NCBI GenBank assembly: GCA_964531105.1
Contig: CAZHFN010000004.1
Location: 1 to 64,000, forward strand
Reading direction: 5' to 3'
Source: UBA2256 sp964531105
Lineage (GTDB): Bacteria > Spirochaetota > Spirochaetia > Treponematales > Rectinemataceae
DNA: 64,000 bases
The translations under genes and the position numbers were made by a program. Shown here in pieces: positions 44,490 to 52,441 of this stretch (the stretch's first letter is position 1; every line of letters starts with the position of its first letter). The notes beneath the pieces are model-generated. The model had not been told where the DNA came from. It saw only the letters and a list, made by a program, of their open reading frames with translations, and searched no databases.

Positions 44490-45524
44490 ATGAAAAACAG
44501 GATCCTTGCGATCGTTCTCGTCATTGCTGTTGTCGTGCCTGGAATGGTCTTCGGGCAGACAGTTCTCAAGCTGGCACACTTAAATGCCCAACAGCCCTTC
44601 GACGTGGCTTCGGCTGCCATGGCCGCGGTATTCAAGAGCGAAGTGGAAGCCAATTCTAACGGCCAGATCAAGGTAGAAATCTACCCCAATGGTGTCCTGG
44701 GCAAGGAAGCCGAGACAATGGTCCAGGTCAAGAGCGGCGTAGTCCAATCCTACATCGCTTCCTCGGGCGGCATGGCTCAGTTCTACCCTCTCATCGACGT
44801 GACCAATATGCCTTTCGCCTTTTCCAGCTACAACGTAGGCTATAAGGTGTACGATGGGAAGTTCGGCCAGGAGCTTGCGGCGGACATAGAGAAGAAAGCT
44901 GGCTTCAAGGTCCTGGGCTTCGGCGAGTCCGGCGGCTTTTTCGCTATTACCAACTCCGAGCGCCCCATTAAATCCCCGGCTGACATGAAGGGCATCAAGC
45001 TCCGCACCATGGCCCTCCCCCTCCACCAGGCTATCGTAAAAGCCCTGGGAGCCTCGCCCACCACCGTGGCCTGGGCCGAAGTCTACACAAGCCTCCAGAC
45101 TGGTGTCGTAGACGGCCAGATGAATCCCATCTCCATCATCGCCATGGCCAAGTTCCAGGAAGTCCAGAAATACATCACCCTGACCAACCACCTCTACGCT
45201 CCCTATGTGTGGGTGTTGAATCCCAAATTCTATGCGGGTCTCTCGGCCGATCTTAAAAAGGTTGTCGACGACGCTGCCAGGACCGGCATTCTCGCCGGCC
45301 GCGGCCTTTCGCGAATTATCGACGCTTCGGACAAGGGTTTGCCGATTCTGGCTGAAAAGATGCAAGTCTATGTCCCCACCAGAAACGAGATGGTCCAGTT
45401 CCGCGACGCGGCCATCCCCGCAGCCAAGGAATTCATGACCGCCCAGTACAAGAAAGAAGGCGAAGCCTGGGTCGACAAGTTCTTCGCCGCGATAACCGAG
45501 GCCGAAAAAGAGCTAGGGTATTGA
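44490..45524 (+). CDS. dctP: TRAP transporter periplasmic binding protein (DctP family)
   Basis: A 344-residue exported protein. A Sec signal peptide (MKNRILAIVLVIAVVVPGMVFG) precedes a DctP fold, with KLAHLNAQQPFDVASAAMAAVF, the ligand-carboxylate Arg in KGIKLRTMALPLHQAIVKALGASPT, and TSLQTGVVDGQMNP. TRAP systems use a Na+ gradient and bind carboxylates through that Arg. The gene is followed by DctQ, DctM and ygeW, so the substrate is probably a ureido or amino acid from purine breakdown (inference). Its own promoter and a 3' hairpin suggest independent high expression. Confidence 0.92.
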   Translation: MKNRILAIVLVIAVVVPGMVFGQTVLKLAHLNAQQPFDVASAAMAAVFKSEVEANSNGQIKVEIYPNGVLGKEAETMVQVKSGVVQSYIASSGGMAQFYPLIDVTNMPFAFSSYNVGYKVYDGKFGQELAADIEKKAGFKVLGFGESGGFFAITNSERPIKSPADMKGIKLRTMALPLHQAIVKALGASPTTVAWAEVYTSLQTGVVDGQMNPISIIAMAKFQEVQKYITLTNHLYAPYVWVLNPKFYAGLSADLKKVVDDAARTGILAGRGLSRIIDASDKGLPILAEKMQVYVPTRNEMVQFRDAAIPAAKEFMTAQYKKEGEAWVDKFFAAITEAEKELGY

Positions 45525-45580
45525 TCGAGATTTTTTAGAAGTCCGATGAGTTTTGAAATCAGCCAGACGGTCAGTTCGTG

Positions 45581-45619
45581 GAGGGTTGCTAGCAGTTTAC
45601 ACACCTGTCGGCAACCCTC
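45581..45619 (+). terminator. Hairpin between dctP and dctQ
   Basis: GAGGGTTGC (45581-45589) and GCAACCCTC (45611-45619) pair perfectly around a 21-base loop; GCGTTTCTTCTT follows. A leaky terminator or processing site here would favour the binding protein over the membrane subunits. A degenerate copy of the dispersed repeat lies just before it (about 45537-45561). Confidence 0.5.
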
Positions 45620-45645
45620 GCGTTTCTTCTTCCCATGGAGTTCCA

Positions 45646-46176
45646 ATGCCAGCGGTTAAAATAAATTTTATCGAAAAGTTTTCTAGACGAATCGATCTTC
45701 TTTTAGGTGTAGCCTGTGCTGCATTTATTGGGGTTATGACTTTTATTGTATTCCTGGGAGTGATTTTCCGTTACGTTCTATCCTCTCCGCTGAATTGGGT
45801 TGAAGAGGTGTCCCGGTATCTGATGATATGGGGCGCTTCCCTCGCGATAAGCCTGGGGGTAAGCGCCGGTGAACATGTGGGGCTTACCGTCATACTCGAT
45901 TCACTCAAAAAAGTCTCTGCCCGTAAGGCCATGGCCATAGCAATCAATGCCATCGTTTTTGCATTTCTGCTGTTTATGTTCATCATTTCCATTCCCGCTA
46001 CAATTGAGTCTAGAACACAGATTACCCAGGCTCTGGGAATCTCCATGGTACTGCCTAAGCTCGCGGTACCGTTTGCGATGGGCTTCTCAGCCCTGCAAGT
46101 AGTCCTGGTATCGCTAAAGATTCTCTCCAGCCCAGACGGAAAGCTCGGCGAGAGCGTCGGCTACCTGGATATTTAG
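45646..46176 (+). CDS. dctQ: TRAP transporter small membrane subunit (DctQ family)
   Basis: A 176-residue protein with four membrane helices. The DctQ mark VIFRYVLSSPLNWVEEVSRYLMIWGASLAISLG lies near residues 45-75. It bridges the binding protein and the DctM channel. The ATG at 45646 (GGAG five bases upstream) is preferred to a TTG frame start that would add about 30 non-membrane residues and lie across the intergenic hairpin. The DctM gene follows after 9 bases. Confidence 0.88.
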   Translation: MPAVKINFIEKFSRRIDLLLGVACAAFIGVMTFIVFLGVIFRYVLSSPLNWVEEVSRYLMIWGASLAISLGVSAGEHVGLTVILDSLKKVSARKAMAIAINAIVFAFLLFMFIISIPATIESRTQITQALGISMVLPKLAVPFAMGFSALQVVLVSLKILSSPDGKLGESVGYLDI

Positions 46177-46185
46177 GGGGCAGCC

Positions 46186-47472
46186 ATGTTCTTATCCATC
46201 GTAATTGTCTTCTTTGCCCTCCTGGTTATTGGCGTGCCTATAGGGTTTACCCTGGGAATTGCAGGAGTGGTGGGTCTTCTTCTCATGGGCTCCGGCGTTG
46301 GTCTTCTTTCCATGGCGCCACTCCAGTATTTTTCCGGTCTCGACATGTTCACCCTCATGGCCATGCCCTTTTTCATCCTGGCCGGCGAACTTATGAACAA
46401 AGCGGGAATTACCAAGCGATTGGTCAATTTCGCGAATATCCTCGTTGGTCATTGGAGGGGAGGCTTAGCCCACGCGAATATCATAGCCTCAGTCTTTTTC
46501 GCCGGCATGACAGGCGCCGCTGTCTCCGATACGGCGGCCATAGGCACGATGTTGATCCCTGCGATGGTGGACGACGGTTACGATGTTGATTTTTCCGCGG
46601 CGGTAACAGCCGCTTCTTCCATTATCGGACCGACCATTCCGCCATCGAACATGATGGTCATCTACGGTTCACTAATGAATGTTTCCATCGCCGGGCTTTT
46701 CGCCGCGGGATTTATGCCGGGCTTGGTTCTCGCGGTGCTGCTCATGCTAATGTCGGCTTATTTATCGTATAAGCGAGGATATCCCAAGGGACCTAAAAGA
46801 AATTTCAAGGAAAAACTCATTGGGACCAAGGCCGCAATCATTCCCTTGCTCATGCCGATTATTATTTTAGGAGGCATTCTCTCCGGACTTTTTACGCCCA
46901 CCGAGGCCGCAGCAGTGGCGGTGTTCTACGCACTGATAATCGGCTTTTTCGTTCTGAAATCAATAAAGCCCAGGGATCTTTACCCGATGCTGCTCAAAAC
47001 AGCCAAGATCACCGGCTCGGTATTCCTCATAATAGGCATGGCTTCCATCCTCTCCTGGGTGCTCGCCATCAACCAGGTACCCCAGGCAATAGCCGCGTTT
47101 TTACTAAGGACCACGGGAGAGCCCAAGCTCATTCTCTTGCTCATCCTCATACTCATGCTGATAGTGGGCATGTTCATGGATATCGCCGCGGCTCTAATAA
47201 TATTAGGACCTATACTTCACCCCATAGCCGTGGGCATCGGCATAGCCCCTATCCATTTCGGCATAATCATGGTGCTTTCCCTCAACATTGCCCTGATGAC
47301 GCCTCCGGTAGGTGCCTGCCTCTTTGTGGCCTGTTCTATTTCCAAGATCAGCTTGGCCAGGCTCTCTAAGGCGATTTTCCCATTCATCATCATGGAGGTG
47401 ATCGCGCTCTTCATTGTCGCCTACATTCCCGAGATTTCTCTCTTTTTACCGAAGCTGCTCGGCTTCGCTTGA
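46186..47472 (+). CDS. dctM: TRAP transporter large membrane subunit (DctM family)
   Basis: A 428-residue channel subunit with about 12 helices, including the DctM patterns LAGELMNKAGITKRLVNFA, GMTGAAVSDTAAIGTMLIPAM, GPTIPPSNMMVIYGSL, SGLFTPTEAAAVAVFYAL and a near-terminal VGACLFVACSISKISL. It drives Na+-coupled uptake. It has the usual length. ygeW starts 39 bases after it, with no terminator, so the transporter and carbamoyltransferase form one transcript. Confidence 0.92.
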   Translation: MFLSIVIVFFALLVIGVPIGFTLGIAGVVGLLLMGSGVGLLSMAPLQYFSGLDMFTLMAMPFFILAGELMNKAGITKRLVNFANILVGHWRGGLAHANIIASVFFAGMTGAAVSDTAAIGTMLIPAMVDDGYDVDFSAAVTAASSIIGPTIPPSNMMVIYGSLMNVSIAGLFAAGFMPGLVLAVLLMLMSAYLSYKRGYPKGPKRNFKEKLIGTKAAIIPLLMPIIILGGILSGLFTPTEAAAVAVFYALIIGFFVLKSIKPRDLYPMLLKTAKITGSVFLIIGMASILSWVLAINQVPQAIAAFLLRTTGEPKLILLLILILMLIVGMFMDIAAALIILGPILHPIAVGIGIAPIHFGIIMVLSLNIALMTPPVGACLFVACSISKISLARLSKAIFPFIIMEVIALFIVAYIPEISLFLPKLLGFA

Positions 47473-47511
47473 TAATACTAAATGATGACATGGATACTAA
47501 AGGAGCATAGT

Positions 47512-48726
47512 ATGGACAGGCAAAAAATTATGAAGACAATCGAAGCTCTGTCGGGCAAGAAAATCGACATGCTCGGCAAGGACTTCTTCCTTACGTGGGA
47601 GAAATCCAGAGACGAGATCGATGCTACTTTCCTGGTGGCTGACATTCTACAGGCCATGCGGAAGAACAATATCAGCCCGCGGATATGGGATTCGGGGATC
47701 GCGGTATCCAATTTCAGGGACAACTCCACTCGTACCCGCTTTTCCTTCGCCTCGGCTTGCGATCTTTTAGGCCTTTACGTCCAGGACCTGGACGAGGGCA
47801 AGAGCCAGCTAGCCCATGGCGAGACGGTGCGTGAAACGGCCACCATGATCAGCTTCCTCACCGAGGCTATCGGCATTCGGGATGATATCTACCTGGGCGA
47901 GGGCGACCGCTATCAACGAGAGATAGCCAAGGCTCTGGACGAGGGTGTGGCCTCGGGGGTTTTGCCCTCCAGACCTACCATTGTCAACCTCCAGTCCGAT
48001 ATCGATCATCCCACCCAGTCCATGGCCGATTTTCTCCATCTTTCCCACTATTACGGCGGCCTGGACAAGCTGAAGGGCAAGAAAATCGCGGTGACCTGGG
48101 CTTATTCACCATCCTACGGCAAGCCGCTCTCGGTACCCCAAGGCGTGATCGGCTTGGCCAGCCGCTTCGGCATGGAAGTATCCCTAGCCTATCCCGAGGG
48201 TTACGATTTGCTGCCCGATGTGATCGAGACATCGAGGCGCCAGGCTGGGGAGTCGGGGGGCTCTTTCAGCATAAGCCATTCCATGGACGAAGCCTTCAAG
48301 GACGCCGACATCGTCTATCCCAAGAGCTGGGCTCCCTACGATGTCATGCTCCAGCGCGTACCCCTCCTGCACGCAGGCGATCAGGCAGGACTTAAGGAAC
48401 TGGAAAAATCCTGCCTGGCCAACAACGCCAAGCACAAGGACTGGGAATGCACCGAAGAAAAGATGAAACTTACCCGAAAGGCCGACCCCAAGTACGGCCA
48501 GGGCCTGTACATGCACTGCCTGCCGGCCGATATCACCGATGTCTCCTGCAAGGCGGGGGAGGTGGCGGCCTCGGTATTCGACCGTTATAGAGACGACACG
48601 TATCTGGAGGCCAGTTATAAGCCCTACATCATCGCTGCAATGATACTCCTGGGCAAATTCAAGAACCCCGCCGCGGTACTCAAGGCAGCCTTGTCGAGGA
48701 ATGCACTCAGAACCCTTGAGGGTTGA
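47512..48726 (+). CDS. ygeW: Knotted carbamoyltransferase YgeW
   Basis: A 404-residue carbamoyltransferase of the YgeW group (E. coli 396). It has the carbamoyl-phosphate motif NSTRTRFSFASAC, the HPTQ motif (IDHPTQSMADF), the knot region near residues 200-330 and HCLPAD near 330-345. The YgeW group does not use ornithine or aspartate; genetics and clustering link it to anaerobic purine/urate use, probably phosphorolysing a ureido acid to carbamoyl phosphate. The ATG at 47512 with AAGGAG is taken instead of an in-frame codon 30 bases earlier. No carbamate kinase (yqeA) is present in this window. Confidence 0.92.
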   Translation: MDRQKIMKTIEALSGKKIDMLGKDFFLTWEKSRDEIDATFLVADILQAMRKNNISPRIWDSGIAVSNFRDNSTRTRFSFASACDLLGLYVQDLDEGKSQLAHGETVRETATMISFLTEAIGIRDDIYLGEGDRYQREIAKALDEGVASGVLPSRPTIVNLQSDIDHPTQSMADFLHLSHYYGGLDKLKGKKIAVTWAYSPSYGKPLSVPQGVIGLASRFGMEVSLAYPEGYDLLPDVIETSRRQAGESGGSFSISHSMDEAFKDADIVYPKSWAPYDVMLQRVPLLHAGDQAGLKELEKSCLANNAKHKDWECTEEKMKLTRKADPKYGQGLYMHCLPADITDVSCKAGEVAASVFDRYRDDTYLEASYKPYIIAAMILLGKFKNPAAVLKAALSRNALRTLEG

Positions 48727-48742
48727 GATACTCTAGCTGAAA

Positions 48743-49712
48743 ATGAAGGGCTCTCAGGTGAAGCGGAAGCTCCTGATTTTACTCCTGCTGATTGCAGCGT
48801 TCTCTCTTGATTCCTGCAGTCTTCTGGAAAAGCTGCGCCCACCCAAGCCCCTCCCGCCGAGTCCGAGCACGACTACGAGCACGACGGTTGCGGCGCGCTC
48901 GGTAGCCACAGGTGTCGTCGTAGCGCCTTCGGCAGCCGCGATGCCCGCGCCCCCGGCTTCACTGGATTTTTACCGAACAGGCAGGATAGATCCGAGGGCA
49001 AGGATCCAGACCAGCCCTGCCATACAAGCCGCCTTCCGCGGTTCGGCACAGGAGGCTTTGGGTCTTATAACCCAAAGCCTCCTAAGAGGCGAGAACGATC
49101 CTTTTACAAGAGTAAAACTTATTCACGACTGGATCTGCGCGACCATAGCCTACGACGCGGCCATGCTCAAGAGCGGCAATGCGGTAAACCAGGACATCCA
49201 GAGCGTTCTGGCCGGCGGAAAGGCAGTGTGCTCGGGCTATTCCAGGGTGTTTCAGGCTATGGCAGATGCCGCAAAAATTACCTGTGTCACGGTATCGGGC
49301 TATGTAAAGAACCAGAGGGGCTCCCGGGGCTTGAGCCAGGATAATTCCCACGCCTGGAACCTGGTGCAGATCCTGGGGCGCTGGTACATCGTGGACACAA
49401 CCTTCGACGCAGGCTATGTAAAGGATTGGGTGTTCGTCAAAAAATACTCCACCGACAATCTCTTTCTCGATCCTGCCAGAAGCATCTATTCCCGCTTTCC
49501 CAAGGAAGCATGGCAGCAGTTGCTATCCATTCCTCTAACAGGCCAGGAATTCCTCAGCCTTCCCGATCTGGAGAATGACTTTTTCTCTTATGGACTCAAG
49601 CTTGCCGCCCCCGCCCCGGTCTGGGAAACCGAAACAAGGGGCGCCTATGAGCTGGACATATCCTCAGGTGACCAGGAAATCATCCTAGAGGGAGTGCTGT
49701 TCGGCGCCGAGG
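48743..49712 (+). CDS. Transglutaminase-like lipoprotein, 3' end lost in a gap
   Basis: About 323 codons are visible before the gap. The lipobox LDSC (Cys-25) gives a lipidated N-terminus, followed by a Pro/Ser/Thr-rich tether to about residue 70. The transglutaminase/papain-type core follows, with Cys-163 in AVCSGYS, His-203 in NSHAWN and Asp-218 in VDTTFD. Bacterial proteins of this type are usually peptidases or wall-remodelling enzymes rather than cross-linkers. The end lies in the gap beyond 49712. A perfect 14-bp hairpin lies in the coding region (49050-49083). Confidence 0.8.
49050..49083. repeat. Intragenic perfect 14-bp inverted repeat
   Basis: AGGAGGCTTTGGGT (49050-49063) and its exact complement (49070-49083) around CTTATA, inside the transglutaminase-like gene; it encodes EALGLITQSLL. 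The GAGGCTTT arm resembles the outer part of the dispersed repeats. Confidence 0.9.
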
Positions 49713-49812
49713 NNNNNNNNNNNNNNNNNNNNNNNNNNNNNNNNNNNNNNNNNNNNNNNNNNNNNNNNNNNNNNNNNNNNNNNNNNNNNNNNNNNNNNNN
49801 NNNNNNNNNNNN
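49713..49812. other. Scaffold gap (100 N), genuine missing sequence
   Basis: The flanks differ. The ends of two convergent genes are hidden: the transglutaminase-like lipoprotein and the ABC ATPase. Confidence 0.85.
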
Positions 49813-50442
49813 AGCCCAGTCAGCCACTGAATGGACCAGACCAATATCGTGAGTAGTAAAGATTATCGCTTTGCCACGCTTTGCCAGAAGAGAAAGCTGC
49901 ATGGCTACCGAGGCCGCGTGGGCTGGATCGAGAAGGGAAGTAGGTTCATCCAGGAGGAGGATCTCAGCCTCCTGGGCCAGGCAGCGGGCGATGCGGACAA
50001 GCTGGAATTCCCCGCCTGAAAGAGTGGCGGCTCCCCTATCTTCAAGGCTGGCAACTCCGACTTCCTCCAGAGCTCTCCGGGCAGCCTCGTAATCCCTTTT
50101 TCCAGGAAGCGAGAGGGCTGGGATATGCGGAGCTCTTCCTAGAAGCACAAAGTCCAGAACTGGGTAGTTGAAAGGGAGTCTTTCAATTTGAGGAAGAAAG
50201 GCGAGCTTCCGGGCAATTTCTCTGGGAGAGAGCGCAGAAAGTTCGGCTCCTTCAATCCTGATCTTGCCGCCGCTGGGATGGAGCCTGCCGGCTAGAACGG
50301 ATAGAAGGCTTGTCTTGCCCGCTCCGTTGGCACCGAGAATCGCAATGATCCTGCCGGGTTCCAGAGAGAGAGAAATGCTCAAGAGCATCTCTCCCCTTCC
50401 AGGCCGGGAAAAGGAGACATCCTCGGCCTCGAGGAACATCAT
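49813..50442 (-). CDS. FecE/BtuD-type ABC importer ATPase, 3' end lost in a gap
   Basis: 210 codons are visible: Walker A ILGANGAGKTSLL, Q-loop FLPQIERLPFNY, signature LSGGEFQLVRIARCLA, Walker B ILLLDEPTSLLD and the switch His in TTHDIGL. It powers a metal-chelate (iron-siderophore, heme or cobalamin) importer with the permease and binding protein upstream. The ATG at 50442 overlaps the permease stop. The last 40 or so residues are in the gap. Confidence 0.88.
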
Positions 50443-51443
50443 CGCAGCAGCTCCATCCTTCTCCTGGTGAGGAGAAGGGCGAAGGCCAGTGCGCCGAGAA
50501 TCGAGGTCACTATGCCCAGGGGTAATTCGCCGGGAAAGAGTACCCTGGCTATACCGTCGGAGATCAGGACAAAGAGCGCACCTCCCACCATGGAAAGGGG
50601 AATGGCGGATCTTCCATCGGCCCCGGTTCTCAAGCGTACCACCTGGGGAACCACTAAGCCCACCCAGGAGACTACTCCACATACCGCGGTGACCGTGGCA
50701 ACACCAACAGCGGCGGCAGCTGCCAGAAGCGCACGCTCGGTTTCTGGTCTCAGGCCGAGAGAATTGCTAACCGAATCGTCTAAGGAAAGGAGGGTTGCCC
50801 TCCAGCGTAAAAGAATGAGAGTCGCAAGGCTTGCCAGGGCTGGAGGCAGGACAAACTCAAGCCGCTGCCAGCTCATGGGGGAGAGGGAACCCATGGTCCA
50901 AAAGACGATATCAGGAAGCTGAGACAGGGGGTCGGCGGCGTATTTGACAGCTCCGAGAAGTGCTGAAAAGAAGGCTGAAACCGCCAGCCCCGCGAGAAGC
51001 AGGCGCAGAACCTGGCCGCCAAAGGTGAAGGCTTTAGAGAGGCTTATGCTGATCCAGAGGGCGGCCAGGGCAAAGACAAAGGAAAGCCCGGCCACGGCAT
51101 ATAAGCCGCCTGCCCCCGCAAGGAGGGCTAGGGCTGCGCCGAAGGCCGCTCCCTGGGAAACTCCCAAAAAGCCAGCATCCACCAGGGGATTGCCGAAAAT
51201 TGTCTGAAAGACAGCACCCGAGCCGCCGAGCACCGCGCCCAGGACTAGGGCGCCCAAGGCTCGGGGCAGGCGCAGGGAAAGAAGCACACGCACGGCGATC
51301 TCGTCCTGCCCGAGGCTGAAGGGGTTTAAAAGGCCTGGGCGCGGGTAGCGGCCCGCCAGCAGATACAGGCAAAAGCCGGCGGCGAGGGCTACCCCCATCA
51401 GTAGGGGGAAGCGAAAGCTCTTCTCTTCCCTAGGGGAGTTCAT
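50439..51443 (-). CDS. FecCD/BtuC-type ABC permease
   Basis: A 334-residue permease with about 10 helices of the FecCD family: PRALGALVLGAVLGGSGAVFQTIFGNPLVDAGFLGVSQGAAFGA near the N-terminus and GVVSWVGLVVPQVVRLRTGADGRSAIPLSMVGGA near the C-terminus, the usual contacts for the ATPase. It transports iron-chelate or cobalamin. It overlaps both neighbours by ATGA. Confidence 0.92.
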   Translation of the reverse strand: MNSPREEKSFRFPLLMGVALAAGFCLYLLAGRYPRPGLLNPFSLGQDEIAVRVLLSLRLPRALGALVLGAVLGGSGAVFQTIFGNPLVDAGFLGVSQGAAFGAALALLAGAGGLYAVAGLSFVFALAALWISISLSKAFTFGGQVLRLLLAGLAVSAFFSALLGAVKYAADPLSQLPDIVFWTMGSLSPMSWQRLEFVLPPALASLATLILLRWRATLLSLDDSVSNSLGLRPETERALLAAAAAVGVATVTAVCGVVSWVGLVVPQVVRLRTGADGRSAIPLSMVGGALFVLISDGIARVLFPGELPLGIVTSILGALAFALLLTRRRMELLR

Positions 51444-52441
51444 CGATCGAAATCGCCTGAAAGGCGAGGTAATATCGTCTTTGAAAAAACCTCAGGATTC
51501 ATAGAGTACATAAAAGAAAAGAATTCCTTGGCCGAATCCAACATTGTGCCTGAGGAATGGGCACCTGGCCACAGAACCCGGTGCAACCACTCCAGGCCCA
51601 GGATCCAGCGGGCATCAGGCTGATCCCAGGAATAGAAGTCCTGGGCAAAGCCGACCACAAGGCCTTCCTTTACTGCCCTGGTGACAGCCAAAGCGGGTAC
51701 CGAAGCCAGGGCTTTGGCCGCTATGCGGGAATCCCTTCGGTAATCTACCACCAGAATCACCTCAGGATTCCAGGCGGCGATCTGCTCGGCGTTCACGGCA
51801 GCCCATCCTGAACCGGGATTAGCTTCCTTCCAGACAGCCTCTCCTCCGGCCATTTCCACCAGCTTGGTCTGCATCCAGGCGGCAGGAGGAACGTCCCAGG
51901 TTCCTTCCTGGGCTGAGGAAGCCTGGACTAAAAGGACCCTGGGCGCCCTCCCCTGTCTCGGCAGCGCCTCGAGCCAGTTCAGTTTTTTCTGATAGAAGCC
52001 CGCAACCGCCTCGGCCCGCGCCTGCATTCCAAATAGGCTGCCGAGGCTGCGGATATCATTAAAATAATCTTCTGGCGTTTCCAGATTCAAATACAGTTGG
52101 GGAATGCCCAGGGCATCCAGCCCCACCCCCAGACTTTTTTTCATGGCGCTTTTAAGGATAACCCTATCGGGCCGTAACGATGCGTAGGTTTCAACCCCGG
52201 CATTCCTGTCCAGGACAGGTTTTTTTTCATAGCCAGGATCTATTGCCGAAAGGAAGCTCCCGAGCCCCTGATCTGCCCCAGCGATGGCCAGTACCCGCTC
52301 TCCCGCGCCAGGGAAGAGGTAGACCGCGTCGGCTACCATAATCACCGCCCGGCCGCCCAGAACCAGTCGGTTCTGGGCGGCCGGCTAGGTCAACACCAGC
52401 AAGGAAAAAAACAGCACCAGGATCCATCCGCTTTTTCTCAT
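51440..52441 (-). pseudogene. Metal-chelate periplasmic binding protein gene with in-frame TAG
   Basis: The frame starts at an ATG (52441) that overlaps the preceding exporter stop, and encodes a clear signal peptide, MRKSGWILVLFFSLLVLT. Codon 19 is TAG (52387-52385). The frame then continues uninterrupted as a normal TroA/FecB-fold protein (AQNRLVLGG, ERVLAIAGADQGLG, RPDRVILKS, EQIAAWNPEVILVVD) to a stop overlapping the permease. The TAG is exactly at the signal-peptidase region and is followed at once by a perfect 16-bp hairpin. TAG is used as an ordinary stop elsewhere here, so a nonsense mutation, an assembly error or reinitiation at the ATG at 52345 are the likely explanations. As written, no exported protein would be made. 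Confidence 0.75.
52349..52384. repeat. Intragenic perfect 16-bp inverted repeat next to a TAG
   Basis: CCGGCCGCCCAGAACC (52349-52364) and its exact complement (52369-52384) with a 4-base loop AGTC. On the minus strand the hairpin starts on the base right after the in-frame TAG of the binding-protein gene. Confidence 0.92.

Noticed and set aside
52385..52387. Pyrrolysine or general TAG recoding
   Set aside because: TAG ends normal genes here (for example the SDR, dctQ and the threonine-synthase-like gene) and no pyl genes are in view.
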